DNA of 8,239 nucleotides from assembly GCA_027080405.1 (NCBI GenBank), contig JALWSL010000121.1, positions 1-8,239 on the forward strand, given 5' to 3'. Origin of the DNA: Planctomycetaceae bacterium (lineage in GTDB: Bacteria; Planctomycetota; Planctomycetia; Planctomycetales; Planctomycetaceae). Shown here one piece after another: positions 1 to 5,893 of this stretch. The notes below the pieces were generated by a model. That model had not been told where the DNA came from, made no database searches, and saw only the letters and a program-made list of their open reading frames with translations. Numbering within the stretch: position 1 is the stretch's first letter; the number at the start of each line of letters is the position of its first letter. The translations under genes were made by a program, and so were the position numbers.

Positions 1-2
1 TC

Positions 3-374
3 TCGAAGTATGTCCAGCATTTCGATTTACTCCGTGTTGATCCCGATGAGCGAGTCCACGTTGAGGTGGCTCTTTCCCTGAAGGGGACTTCGCCGGGGGT
101 TCTTCGTGGTGGAATTCTCGAACAGCCCCGCCATTCCATTCCCGTTGACTGTCCGGTTATCCGTCTTCCAGACAGGATTGATGTCCGTATCGGCTCCCTG
201 GAGTTGGGGGAAAGCATTCACGTCAGTGATTTGGAGTTGCCTCCCGAAGTGACAACACCGCTTCCACCTAACGAAGTTTTGGTTCATATTGTCGTTCCGA
301 AGAAGGGCGTTGAACTGGAGGCGACGGAAGGAGAAGCGGCCGAGGGTGAGGCATCGGCCGCAGCTTCAGGTTAG
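3..374 (+). CDS. rplY: 50S ribosomal protein bL25 (CTC/TL5 type), 3' part only
   Basis: The frame is open from the left edge and ends at TAG 372-374, giving the last 123 residues; the start lies outside the window. The fragment begins SKYVQHFDLLRVDPDERV, the transition from the 5S-rRNA-binding domain into the C-terminal beta domain of the long CTC/TL5 form of bL25. The GxxPGVxxGG stretch, the IPVDCPV strand, SLELGESIHVSDLELP and the final VHIVVPKKG strand all fit that domain. A tail rich in Glu, Ala and Gly closes the protein. bL25 binds 5S rRNA in the central protuberance of the large subunit, and in some bacteria the long form is stress-induced. pth follows 294 bp downstream, an arrangement common in bacteria. 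A GTG at 66 is internal and is not the start. Identification is confident; the symbol could also be given as ctc. Confidence 0.9.
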   Translation, partial: SKYVQHFDLLRVDPDERVHVEVALSLKGTSPGVLRGGILEQPRHSIPVDCPVIRLPDRIDVRIGSLELGESIHVSDLELPPEVTTPLPPNEVLVHIVVPKKGVELEATEGEAAEGEASAAASG

Positions 375-565
375 CCCCTGGGCTGATTCGGTCTCCCGCA
401 ACATGTAGTCTGGTCTGTTTGATACGATTTAACCGGTTTCACGTTGGTTGCGAGGCTGTTTTTCCTGTAGATAGGGCAAAACGGGAGGGTTGAACAAACG
501 CGTTTTTTTGAATGCCGGTTCCGCGAAAGCGGCTAAACATCCGGTCGTGTCGGCTCTTTTCTGAG

Positions 566-580
566 AGAACACACTGTTCT
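566..580. promoter_or_regulatory. Perfect inverted repeat upstream of pth, possible operator
   Basis: AGAACA (566-571) and TGTTCT (575-580) are exact reverse complements separated by CAC. The element lies 88 bp before the pth start, in the 294-bp gap behind the bL25 gene. The symmetry and size suit a dimeric repressor site. The inner GAAC-N5-GTTC resembles Gram-positive LexA boxes, but those have N4, so LexA is not supported. I find no convincing sigma-70 promoter next to it. A role is inference only, and a 15-bp element like this can occur by chance. Confidence 0.25.
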
Positions 581-618
581 TTGAGGCAGTTCCTGGAGAG
601 TTATGGAGATGATCGATT

Positions 619-640
619 GGCGGTAATCTGTTACCTCGCC
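619..640 (+). other. Short stem-loop in the pth leader
   Basis: GGTAA (622-626, with 619-621 GGC before it) pairs with TTACC (631-635) around a TCTG loop. After a two-base bulge (636-637), GCC (638-640) pairs with GGC (619-621). The hairpin ends 28 nt before the pth ATG and has no T-run, so it is not a terminator. It could affect pth translation or mRNA stability; nothing in the sequence shows which. The rest of the 375-668 gap holds an AACGCGTT palindrome followed by a T-run (497-509) and no credible gene. Confidence 0.25.
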
Positions 641-668
641 TGAGAGTCTGGCACGTTGAGTGTGTTAA

Positions 669-1235
669 ATGAAAGTGATTGTTGGTCTTGGAAATCCCGG
701 GAGGCGGTATCAGGGGACCAGGCACAATGTCGGGTTTGAAGTTCTTGGGGAGTTGGCTGCCCGTCACCAGGCGAGTCTGTCGAGTTTGGCTCATGAATCG
801 GAGGTCAGAGAAATCAATCTGGGGGGCGAGAAGGCGCTTCTGGTTGCTCCGCAGACGTATATGAATCTGAGCGGTCGAGCGGTCGGTTCGCTGGTCCGGT
901 TTTACAAGTTGCCGGTTGAACAGATTATTGTTGTCTGTGATGATCTGAATCTTCCTCCGGGAAAATTGAGGTTCCGGGCAGGTGGTTCTTCCGGCGGACA
1001 GAAGGGGCTCAGGGACATTCTTAATCATCTGGGAACCGAACAGGTACCGAGATTGCGGGTTGGAATCGGCCGGGCGAGCGGAAAAATGGATACTTCCAGT
1101 TATGTTCTCCAGAAAATGGGGAAACAGGAGCAGGAAGAGATGGCCCATGCAGTCCAACAGGCGGCGGACGGTTTGGAAGTTTGGGTTCGTGAAGGGATTG
1201 AAGCCGCCATGAATCAATGTAATGCCGGCAAGTGA
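669..1235 (+). CDS. pth: Peptidyl-tRNA hydrolase
   Basis: Pth cleaves the ester bond of peptidyl-tRNAs that drop off the ribosome and so recycles tRNA in the cytoplasm. The 188-residue length is normal for bacterial Pth. The protein opens with the family signature MKVIVGLGNPG, and RHNVGF carries the catalytic His19 (His20 in E. coli). The substrate-binding asparagines are Asn9 and Asn66 (in YMNLSG). CDDLNLPPGKLRFR holds Asp91, matching the Asp that orients the catalytic His. The glycine-rich segment reads GGSSGGQKGLRDI, so Lys112 sits where E. coli has Asn114 (HNG). I see this as a lineage variant rather than a broken enzyme, since all other motifs are intact. The ATG at 669 fits the family start exactly, but only a weak GAG (658-660) serves as ribosome binding site. 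The gene stands alone, 266 bp before rpsF. Confidence 0.96.
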   Translation: MKVIVGLGNPGRRYQGTRHNVGFEVLGELAARHQASLSSLAHESEVREINLGGEKALLVAPQTYMNLSGRAVGSLVRFYKLPVEQIIVVCDDLNLPPGKLRFRAGGSSGGQKGLRDILNHLGTEQVPRLRVGIGRASGKMDTSSYVLQKMGKQEQEEMAHAVQQAADGLEVWVREGIEAAMNQCNAGK

Positions 1236-1410
1236 CACGGTTCTCCCGCGAAGGGAAGTAAATTGGGGTTCTGCCCGGAATAATGGTCGATTTCAGTCGA
1301 AATTGGGCGTTATTAATTGTAAATATCTGCAGGAATGTTAGTCTTGGTCGCTCCGGTCGGTTTGAAAATTTCCTGCCGGGGTTTTCTGATGTCGTAGCCC
1401 GGGACTACAT

Positions 1411-1439
1411 TTGTCAGTGTTTGTCGATAAATGTTTACT
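1411..1439 (+). promoter_or_regulatory. Putative sigma-70-like promoter for the rpsF-ssb-rplI unit
   Basis: TTGTCA (1411-1416) matches the -35 consensus in five of six positions. It stands 17 bp before TTTACT (1434-1439), which matches the -10 in four of six. Transcription would start near 1446, giving a leader of about 55 nt. A near-palindrome, GTAGCCCGGGACTAC (1394-1408, one mismatch), ends two bases before the -35 and could be a regulator site. The position between pth and a ribosomal-protein operon suits a promoter. Planctomycete promoters are poorly characterised, so this rests on the E. coli consensus. Confidence 0.35.
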
Positions 1440-1458
1440 TGAAACAGAGTGATTCATA

Positions 1459-1476
1459 GCCAAACGCTCGGTTGGC
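1459..1476 (+). other. Hairpin in the rpsF leader
   Basis: GCCAA (1459-1463) pairs with TTGGC (1472-1476) around the eight-base loop ACGCTCGG. It lies between the proposed promoter and the rpsF ribosome binding site. Many bacterial rpsF leaders carry an S6:S18-binding RNA motif for autogenous control, marked by an unpaired CCG next to a hairpin. I cannot match that motif with confidence here. The hairpin is small and its role is unknown. Confidence 0.25.
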
Positions 1477-1488
1477 GTGAGATTTGAT

Positions 1489-1494
1489 GGGGAG
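1489..1494 (+). promoter_or_regulatory. Ribosome binding site that decides the rpsF start
   Basis: GGGGAG (1489-1494) is a strong Shine-Dalgarno match seven bases before TTG 1502. The in-frame alternatives ATG 1487 and TTG 1484 lie before it and have no comparable site. This favours TTG 1502 as the start of rpsF. Confidence 0.5.
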
Positions 1495-1501
1495 ATTGAA
1501 G

Positions 1502-1945
1502 TTGGCACTTCGTAATTATGAAATGATGTTTCTGCTCGATAGCGGAAAGTATGCGACCGATCCGGATGGTGTGACGGACGCCGTCAACAAGATTTTGGAC
1601 AAGATCGGTGCAGAGGTTGTCGCCGCTCGTCCCTGGATGGATGGCAAGCTGGCTTATGAAATCGAAGGGCACCGGAGAGGGTTGCACTATCTGGTTTACG
1701 CCAGGGCCGAGAGCAAAAATGTTCCCCAACTCAATCGCTTGTGCAAATTGAGCGATGTCGTTCTGCGACATCTGTGCATCCTGCCTCCCGCCAGCCTGTT
1801 CGATTTAATGGTTGCTGCACTGACGCAGCCTGAGGCAGTTTCGCCACCCGTGGAGGATGAAGAAGCATCCACGGACGATGCGGTTTCGGAAAGTGATACA
1901 ACGGCCGAGAACTCGAGTACCGAGGAAACGGCTGTTTCGAATTGA
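1502..1945 (+). CDS. rpsF: 30S ribosomal protein bS6 with long acidic tail
   Basis: bS6 binds the platform of the 30S subunit together with bS18. From TTG 1502 the protein begins MALRNYEMMFLLDSGKY, matching the usual bS6 start (xxYExxFxLD). The strong GGGGAG just upstream supports this start; ATG 1487 would add five residues (MGRLK) ahead of the usual bS6 N-terminus. The bS6 core covers about residues 4-106, with KLAYEIEGHRRGLHYLVYA as the central strand pair and LNRLCKLSDVVLRHL as the second helix and last strand. Residues 108-147 form a low-complexity tail with 12 Asp/Glu and no Lys, Arg or His. E. coli bS6 also ends in Glu residues that RimK extends by glutamylation; whether this tail is modified is unknown. 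ssb follows after 87 bp. rpsR, the gene for the partner bS18, is not nearby. Confidence 0.93.
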   Translation: MALRNYEMMFLLDSGKYATDPDGVTDAVNKILDKIGAEVVAARPWMDGKLAYEIEGHRRGLHYLVYARAESKNVPQLNRLCKLSDVVLRHLCILPPASLFDLMVAALTQPEAVSPPVEDEEASTDDAVSESDTTAENSSTEETAVSN

Positions 1946-2032
1946 ATTTGGGGTTCGAACGGGATTCGAGTTGCCAGAGTCGGGCAGACTTGTTTACGGC
2001 TGGGTGTTTTCCAATTGGTGGGGAGTAGGATA

Positions 2033-2545
2033 ATGGCGAGTTTCAATCGCGTAATTCTCTTGGGAAATCTGACCCGTGATCCACAGGTTCGGTATGTTGC
2101 CAGCGGCAGGGCGGTCTGCGAAATTGGCCTGGCAGTCAATCATCAATGGTACGACAAACAGTCGAATACCCGTAAAGAGGAAGTGACCTTCGTCGATGTC
2201 GTTCTGTGGGGACGCACGGCCGAGGTTGCGGGAGAGTATCTTGCCAAGGGACGTCCGGTTTTGATTGAGGGCCGTCTGCAACTCGATCAGTGGCAGGATA
2301 AAACAACCGGTGAGAAGCGGAGCAAATTGCGGGTTGTCGGCGAGAATATGCAAATGCTTGGTTCGCGTGGCGACGGCGGTGCTGGCGGAGGTGGTGGCTA
2401 TCGTTCACAGGGACAGCCCCAGCAATCCTCTGCGCCACAGCAGGGCGGATCGGATTTTCAGGAGCCGGTTTCTTCCAATGAAATGCCCCCTTCTCCCGTT
2501 GATTCCTTTTACGATAGCCCCCCGGATAACGAAGTTCCGTTTTAG
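2033..2545 (+). CDS. ssb: Single-stranded DNA-binding protein
   Basis: SSB coats single-stranded DNA during replication, repair and recombination and recruits partner proteins. The 170-residue product has a typical N-terminal OB fold (about 4-110), beginning MASFNRVILLGNLTRDPQ and containing FVDVVLWGRTAE (Trp59) and GRPVLIEGRLQLDQW (Trp87). A flexible Gly/Gln/Ser/Pro linker (111-160) follows. The conserved acidic tip PDNEVPF is the partner-docking peptide, reading NEVPF where E. coli has DDIPF. The ATG at 2033 is preceded by GGGGAGTAGGA (2020-2030), a strong ribosome binding site. An in-frame TTG at 2015 lies before that site and would break the usual N-terminus. It sits between rpsF and rplI, probably in one transcript, and the 143-bp gap behind it is too short for rpsR. 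Confidence 0.97.
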   Translation: MASFNRVILLGNLTRDPQVRYVASGRAVCEIGLAVNHQWYDKQSNTRKEEVTFVDVVLWGRTAEVAGEYLAKGRPVLIEGRLQLDQWQDKTTGEKRSKLRVVGENMQMLGSRGDGGAGGGGGYRSQGQPQQSSAPQQGGSDFQEPVSSNEMPPSPVDSFYDSPPDNEVPF

Positions 2546-2546
2546 C

Positions 2547-2581
2547 TGAATTGGATATCAATATCGTCAGGCATCAATTCA
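2547..2581 (+). other. Nested inverted repeats between ssb and rplI
   Basis: TGAATTG (2547-2553) is the exact reverse complement of CAATTCA (2575-2581). Inside it GATAT (2554-2558) and ATATC (2561-2565) form a second inverted repeat around CA. The element begins one base after the ssb stop codon. The pairing is AT-rich and there is no T-run, so it is unlikely to be an intrinsic terminator. It could be an mRNA processing or stability element or a protein site. The remaining 107 bp to the rplI start show nothing recognisable. Confidence 0.25.
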
Positions 2582-2688
2582 TGAATCTCGTTGGTAAATC
2601 GCAGATGCAGGCAGGATGTCTCATCAGTGGATATTTTTGAGTCGTGAGTCTTCAGGTTGAAAAGCCTTCAAGTAGTGAAAGTGAGATA

Positions 2689-3195
2689 ATGGTTCGTCAG
2701 GTTCAACGTAAAACAGTCTACTCCCCCCGTACCAAGGGAGCCGTCGAGTTATTGCTTGCCGAAGATGTTTCCAATCTTGGCAAACAGGGCGAGATCGTCC
2801 GGGTGAAACCCGGTTACGCGAGAAATTTTCTTCTTCCACAGGGGTTGGCTACTGTCGCAACTGAAGAGAACAAAAAGGCGGTTGAGGCGCATCGTGCCGC
2901 GTTGATCGAGTTGGACAAAAAGCGGAAGTCCAACGCCAAGAAACTGGCCGACGAAGTCTCAAAATACTCGGTGACACTGGAAGCGAATGCCAATGCCGAA
3001 GGGCATCTTTACGGTTCCATTCTTGCTGGAGATATCAGCAAGGCCCTCATCGAAGCCGGGTACAATGTTCAGGAGAAACATATTTTCCTGGAAGGCCCCT
3101 TGAAAGAACTGGGCATGTACACGATCAAGTTGAAGTTGCATGAAAGTGTTAATTCCGAAGTGAAGGTCTGGATTGTTCCAGTCAGCACCAAATAA
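2689..3195 (+). CDS. rplI: 50S ribosomal protein bL9 with N-terminal extension
   Basis: bL9 binds 23S rRNA at the base of the L1 stalk and reaches across the ribosome. The 168-residue product has the usual two-domain layout. The N-terminal rRNA-binding domain (about 18-63) contains LLLAEDVSNLGKQGEIVRV and the signature GYARNFLLPQGLA. A long charged helix (about 64-93) leads to the C-terminal domain (about 94-165), which includes EGHLYGSI and GPLKELGMYTIKLKLH. Family members usually begin right at the first strand; here about 17 extra residues with five basic positions precede it. ATG 2689 with GTGAG (2679-2683) is the best start. GTG 2644 is also in frame and would add 15 residues unlike bL9. 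A terminator follows about 96 bp after the stop, so rplI closes the ribosomal-protein unit. Confidence 0.95.
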   Translation: MVRQVQRKTVYSPRTKGAVELLLAEDVSNLGKQGEIVRVKPGYARNFLLPQGLATVATEENKKAVEAHRAALIELDKKRKSNAKKLADEVSKYSVTLEANANAEGHLYGSILAGDISKALIEAGYNVQEKHIFLEGPLKELGMYTIKLKLHESVNSEVKVWIVPVSTK

Positions 3196-3263
3196 ATTTG
3201 CAACAGGTGAAGCTGAGCGAATCGCCTATCAGTACGGTAGTTGTGTCAGTACGATATTTCTGA

Positions 3264-3291
3264 TTGATGAGTTTGCAAAAAGTGGTATAAC
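3264..3291 (+). promoter_or_regulatory. Putative promoter for dnaB, abutting the rplI terminator
   Basis: TTGATG (3264-3269; four of six -35 matches) stands 16 bp before TATAAC (3286-3291; five of six -10 matches). An extended -10 TG lies at 3283-3284. The predicted start is near 3298, inside the first arm of the terminator hairpin at 3292-3300. A transcript begun there would lack most of that arm and could not form the terminator, so it would read on to dnaB. The leader to the dnaB ATG would be about 165 nt. The match is to the E. coli consensus and is untested for this lineage. Confidence 0.4.
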
Positions 3292-3326
3292 GGATGTCGG
3301 GATTCCAGCCGGCATCCCTCTTTTTT
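3292..3326 (+). terminator. Rho-independent terminator behind rplI
   Basis: GGATGTCGG (3292-3300) pairs with CCGGCATCC (3309-3317) over nine bp with one T-G wobble. The loop is the eight bases GATTCCAG. CTC and six T (3321-3326) follow. This is a textbook intrinsic terminator on the + strand, 96 bp after the rplI stop. It separates the ribosomal-protein unit from dnaB. Confidence 0.85.
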
Positions 3327-3462
3327 GCGCTTCGCCTTTATGGCAAAACATCGGCAGGGTGCGTCTCGACGTGCTCTGCGGCGCAATGGCAGCAATTCGC
3401 CGGTAGGGGCTGACAGAAACTCTGACGTGTATGGAAACAGCCGTTAAAAGGATGGAGGAATA

Positions 3463-4833
3463 ATGGCGACAGCGGCTTTGCAGGATAGTGTTCCCCCGAG
3501 CAACGTGGAAGCCGAGAATTCCGTTCTGGGCTGTATCATGCTGGTGAATGATACGGTCGATCAGGTTCTGGGGATCATCAGTCAGGATCACTTTTATGAT
3601 GATCGCAACCGCCGCATCTATGGCGCGATCATGGAAATGTACGAGCGGGGTGATCGTGGCATCGATGCGGTGACTCTCGCCAATGAACTGGAAAAACGGG
3701 GGCAACTGGAGGAAGCCGGCGGGGTCTCGAAAATTCTGGAGATCATGGAGACCGTCCCTCATGCCGCCCACGCCGAATATTACGCGGGGATTGTTCGGGA
3801 AAAATGGCTGCAACGCCAACTGATTTACACCTGCACGGAGATCCTGAAGGAAACCTATCATTCACGTGATGATATTGAAGATATTCTCTCCCGGGCCGAG
3901 CAGCAGATTTTCCACCTGGCGGAACAGCGGGAGTCGCTCAGCAAGGCGGACATGCGGTCGATTCTGCTTGATACGTGGGACAAGATCAACAGCAGGCAGG
4001 ATCAGGATGGAACCGTCAGCGGTTTGGCCTCCGGTTTTATCGGGCTCGACGAACTGATGAGCGGCTACCAACCTTCGGAATTGGTTATTTTAGCCGCACG
4101 GCCGAGTATGGGGAAGACGGCATTTGTCTGTAATTCAACCCTGGCTATTGCAGGGGGAAGTAAAACAGGGGTACTGCTTTTCAGTTTGGAACAGTCAAAA
4201 ACAGAACTGGCCGAGCGTTTGCTTTGCATTCACTCCAAGGTCGATGGGCACAAAGTCCGGCAGGGAAATCTGGAGCCGATGGATCATCAGGCGCTGCTGG
4301 AGGGATCAAGCGAATTAAGCAGTTATCCGATATTTATCGATGATCAACCGGGGCGGACGATGACGCAGATTGCGGCTGTTTCCCGGCGGATGAAAAGTCA
4401 GCACGGGATCGGTATTGTCATCATCGACTATTTGCAGCTGATTGAAGCCGAAGACAAGAACCAGCCGCGCGAGCAGCAGATTTCCTCGATCACGAGGCGG
4501 CTCAAATTTCTTGCCAAGGATTTGGATATTCCTGTGATTGCGCTGGCGCAGTTGAATCGTGGTGTTGAACAACGCGAAGATAAACGGCCCCGACTGGCCG
4601 ATTTGCGGGAATCGGGGGCAATCGAACAGGATGCCGATGTCGTGATGTTTCTGCATCGCCCGGAAGCGTATGACCCGGAAGACCGTCCGGGAGAGGCGTT
4701 TGTGATTGTCGCCAAAAACCGATCCGGCCCCGTGGGTGATGCGCATTTGACCTGGATCAAACAGCAACTCCGCTTTGCCGATTACAGCCCGATCAACGAA
4801 CCGGAAGGTGGTTGGGTTGGCGATGAATTTTAG
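3463..4833 (+). CDS. dnaB: Replicative DNA helicase DnaB
   Basis: DnaB is the hexameric 5'-3' helicase that unwinds DNA at the replication fork and recruits primase. The 456-residue product is full length. The N-terminal domain (about 10-115) begins PPSNVEAENSVLGCIM, and a linker region (about 120-185) follows. The RecA-like ATPase domain (about 186-440) contains Walker A ARPSMGKTA (Lys218, Thr219), the SLEQSKTEL segment with the presumed catalytic Glu243, and Walker B IVIIDYLQL (Asp322). It also has ALAQLNRGVEQREDKRP (motif H4, Gln363), DLRESGAIEQDADVVMFLHR and the arginine-finger region KNRSGP (Arg420). No intein or truncation is visible. The ATG at 3463 follows GGAGG (3454-3458) at four bases. 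The gene stands behind the rplI terminator with its own promoter candidate, and two exported-protein genes follow closely. rplI-dnaB adjacency is common in bacteria. Confidence 0.97.
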   Translation: MATAALQDSVPPSNVEAENSVLGCIMLVNDTVDQVLGIISQDHFYDDRNRRIYGAIMEMYERGDRGIDAVTLANELEKRGQLEEAGGVSKILEIMETVPHAAHAEYYAGIVREKWLQRQLIYTCTEILKETYHSRDDIEDILSRAEQQIFHLAEQRESLSKADMRSILLDTWDKINSRQDQDGTVSGLASGFIGLDELMSGYQPSELVILAARPSMGKTAFVCNSTLAIAGGSKTGVLLFSLEQSKTELAERLLCIHSKVDGHKVRQGNLEPMDHQALLEGSSELSSYPIFIDDQPGRTMTQIAAVSRRMKSQHGIGIVIIDYLQLIEAEDKNQPREQQISSITRRLKFLAKDLDIPVIALAQLNRGVEQREDKRPRLADLRESGAIEQDADVVMFLHRPEAYDPEDRPGEAFVIVAKNRSGPVGDAHLTWIKQQLRFADYSPINEPEGGWVGDEF

Positions 4834-4868
4834 CGGGCAGGAGTTGGCAATGATGAAACGGGCTTTCC

Positions 4869-5852
4869 ATGAAATTGCTTGACCTTGTTCTGATTCTTCT
4901 TGTGCCCGGTATTTTTCCGTTTTCTGCAATAGCACAGGAAGCATGTGATTCCTATGGAGCCGATCGGCTTGTCTATCAAAAACATGACCGGCCGGTTCTG
5001 GTAGCGGGGGAGGAATCGTGGGAAGCGGGGGGGCTGCTTCATATCGCCATTTGTCAGGTCGATTCGGTTTACTACCTGTATTATACCGCGCTGCAGAAAC
5101 CGCCGGGATACGCATACCGTTCGATCGGGCTGGCCACTTCAAAAGATGGCATTCATTGGAAGCGATCGTTAAAAAGACCTGTGTTGAGTCGCGGTGCAGC
5201 GGGCGAGTTTGATGATGTCCATGTCCACATGCCTACGGTTCTTTACGATGCTTCGCAAAAGAAGTTCAAGATGTGGTATGTCGGATACCAAAACAATAAA
5301 GGGAACACGATTGGTTATGCGGAATCTGCTGATGGGAAACTCTGGAAGAAAAAAGGGCAGGTTCTTTCATTTGGTGAACGGGATCGATTTGATAGCGGTT
5401 CGCTGCGCGAACCGAGCGTGACATACGATACCAGCACGCGTCTGTATAAAATGTGGTACAACGGGACGATGCCCGGTCAGCATTACGGCCCGACCGGATA
5501 CGCCATTTCGGAGGATGGGGTTCACTGGGGCCGTGTGACGGTTATCAATGGCGACCAGAAACGCTTTATTGGAATCGATGTCGTTCTTGAAAATGATTGC
5601 TATCACGGCTGGTATGGCAAACAGGGGGAAATCGGGTATGCGTTTTCTTTCGACGGGATCCGCTGGCATTGGCCCATTCCAGAAGTGGTGCTGAGCCGTT
5701 CGCCGGGAGGATTCGATAGCAGTTATCTCCAGGCGCCGGTTGTTATTGTGGACAGGGCTGCGAATAAAGTGCGACTCTGGTACAATGCAGCGACGACGCC
5801 GGGGGAGATTCTTGCTATCGGTTATGCGGAAGCGAGAATAAACCCGAGGTAA
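4869..5852 (+). CDS. Exported glycosidase-like beta-propeller protein
   Basis: The 327-residue protein begins with a signal peptide (Lys2, hydrophobic 3-20, likely cleavage after IAQ at 21-23). It therefore acts outside the cytoplasm. Four evenly spread motifs of the form SxDGxxW stand at 91-97, 153-159, 214-220 and 260-266. They alternate with a blade motif FDxxxxxxPxVxxD...WY at 114-137, 174-197 and 282-305. This layout is typical of the five-bladed propellers of the GH32/GH43/GH130-type glycosidases and related uncharacterised proteins. Asp115, Asp116, Glu181 and Asp175 are candidates for active-site acids, but I cannot assign them. Substrate and even catalytic activity are unknown. The gene starts 35 bp behind dnaB without an obvious ribosome binding site and is probably co-transcribed. 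The ThuA-like gene follows after 41 bp, suggesting a shared role in sugar handling. Confidence 0.75.
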   Translation: MKLLDLVLILLVPGIFPFSAIAQEACDSYGADRLVYQKHDRPVLVAGEESWEAGGLLHIAICQVDSVYYLYYTALQKPPGYAYRSIGLATSKDGIHWKRSLKRPVLSRGAAGEFDDVHVHMPTVLYDASQKKFKMWYVGYQNNKGNTIGYAESADGKLWKKKGQVLSFGERDRFDSGSLREPSVTYDTSTRLYKMWYNGTMPGQHYGPTGYAISEDGVHWGRVTVINGDQKRFIGIDVVLENDCYHGWYGKQGEIGYAFSFDGIRWHWPIPEVVLSRSPGGFDSSYLQAPVVIVDRAANKVRLWYNAATTPGEILAIGYAEARINPR

Positions 5853-5893
5853 AACAAGTTGGTTCATCGAATGTCCCTGGTTGGAGCTCGCTC

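Noticed and set aside
373..384. Compact hairpin AGCC-CCTG-GGCT overlapping the bL25 gene stop, as a terminator
   Set aside because: The stem has only four bp and is not followed by a T-run.
496..509. AAACGCGTTT followed by T residues, as a terminator behind the bL25 gene
   Set aside because: The palindrome has no room for a loop and no longer GC-rich stem precedes the T-run.
429..1238. 269-codon open frame on the minus strand opposite pth
   Set aside because: It lies opposite a clear pth gene and has no recognisable motif; the frame is open because of the codon bias of pth.
1951..1972. GGTTCGAAC-like sequence resembling a tRNA T-arm between rpsF and ssb
   Set aside because: No acceptor, D-arm or anticodon arm surrounds it, and the 87-bp gap does not fold as a tRNA. 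It is only a short TCGAA/TTCGA inverted repeat.
3173..3406. 77-codon + frame between rplI and dnaB
   Set aside because: It overlaps the end of rplI, runs through the terminator hairpin, and has no ribosome binding site or family likeness.
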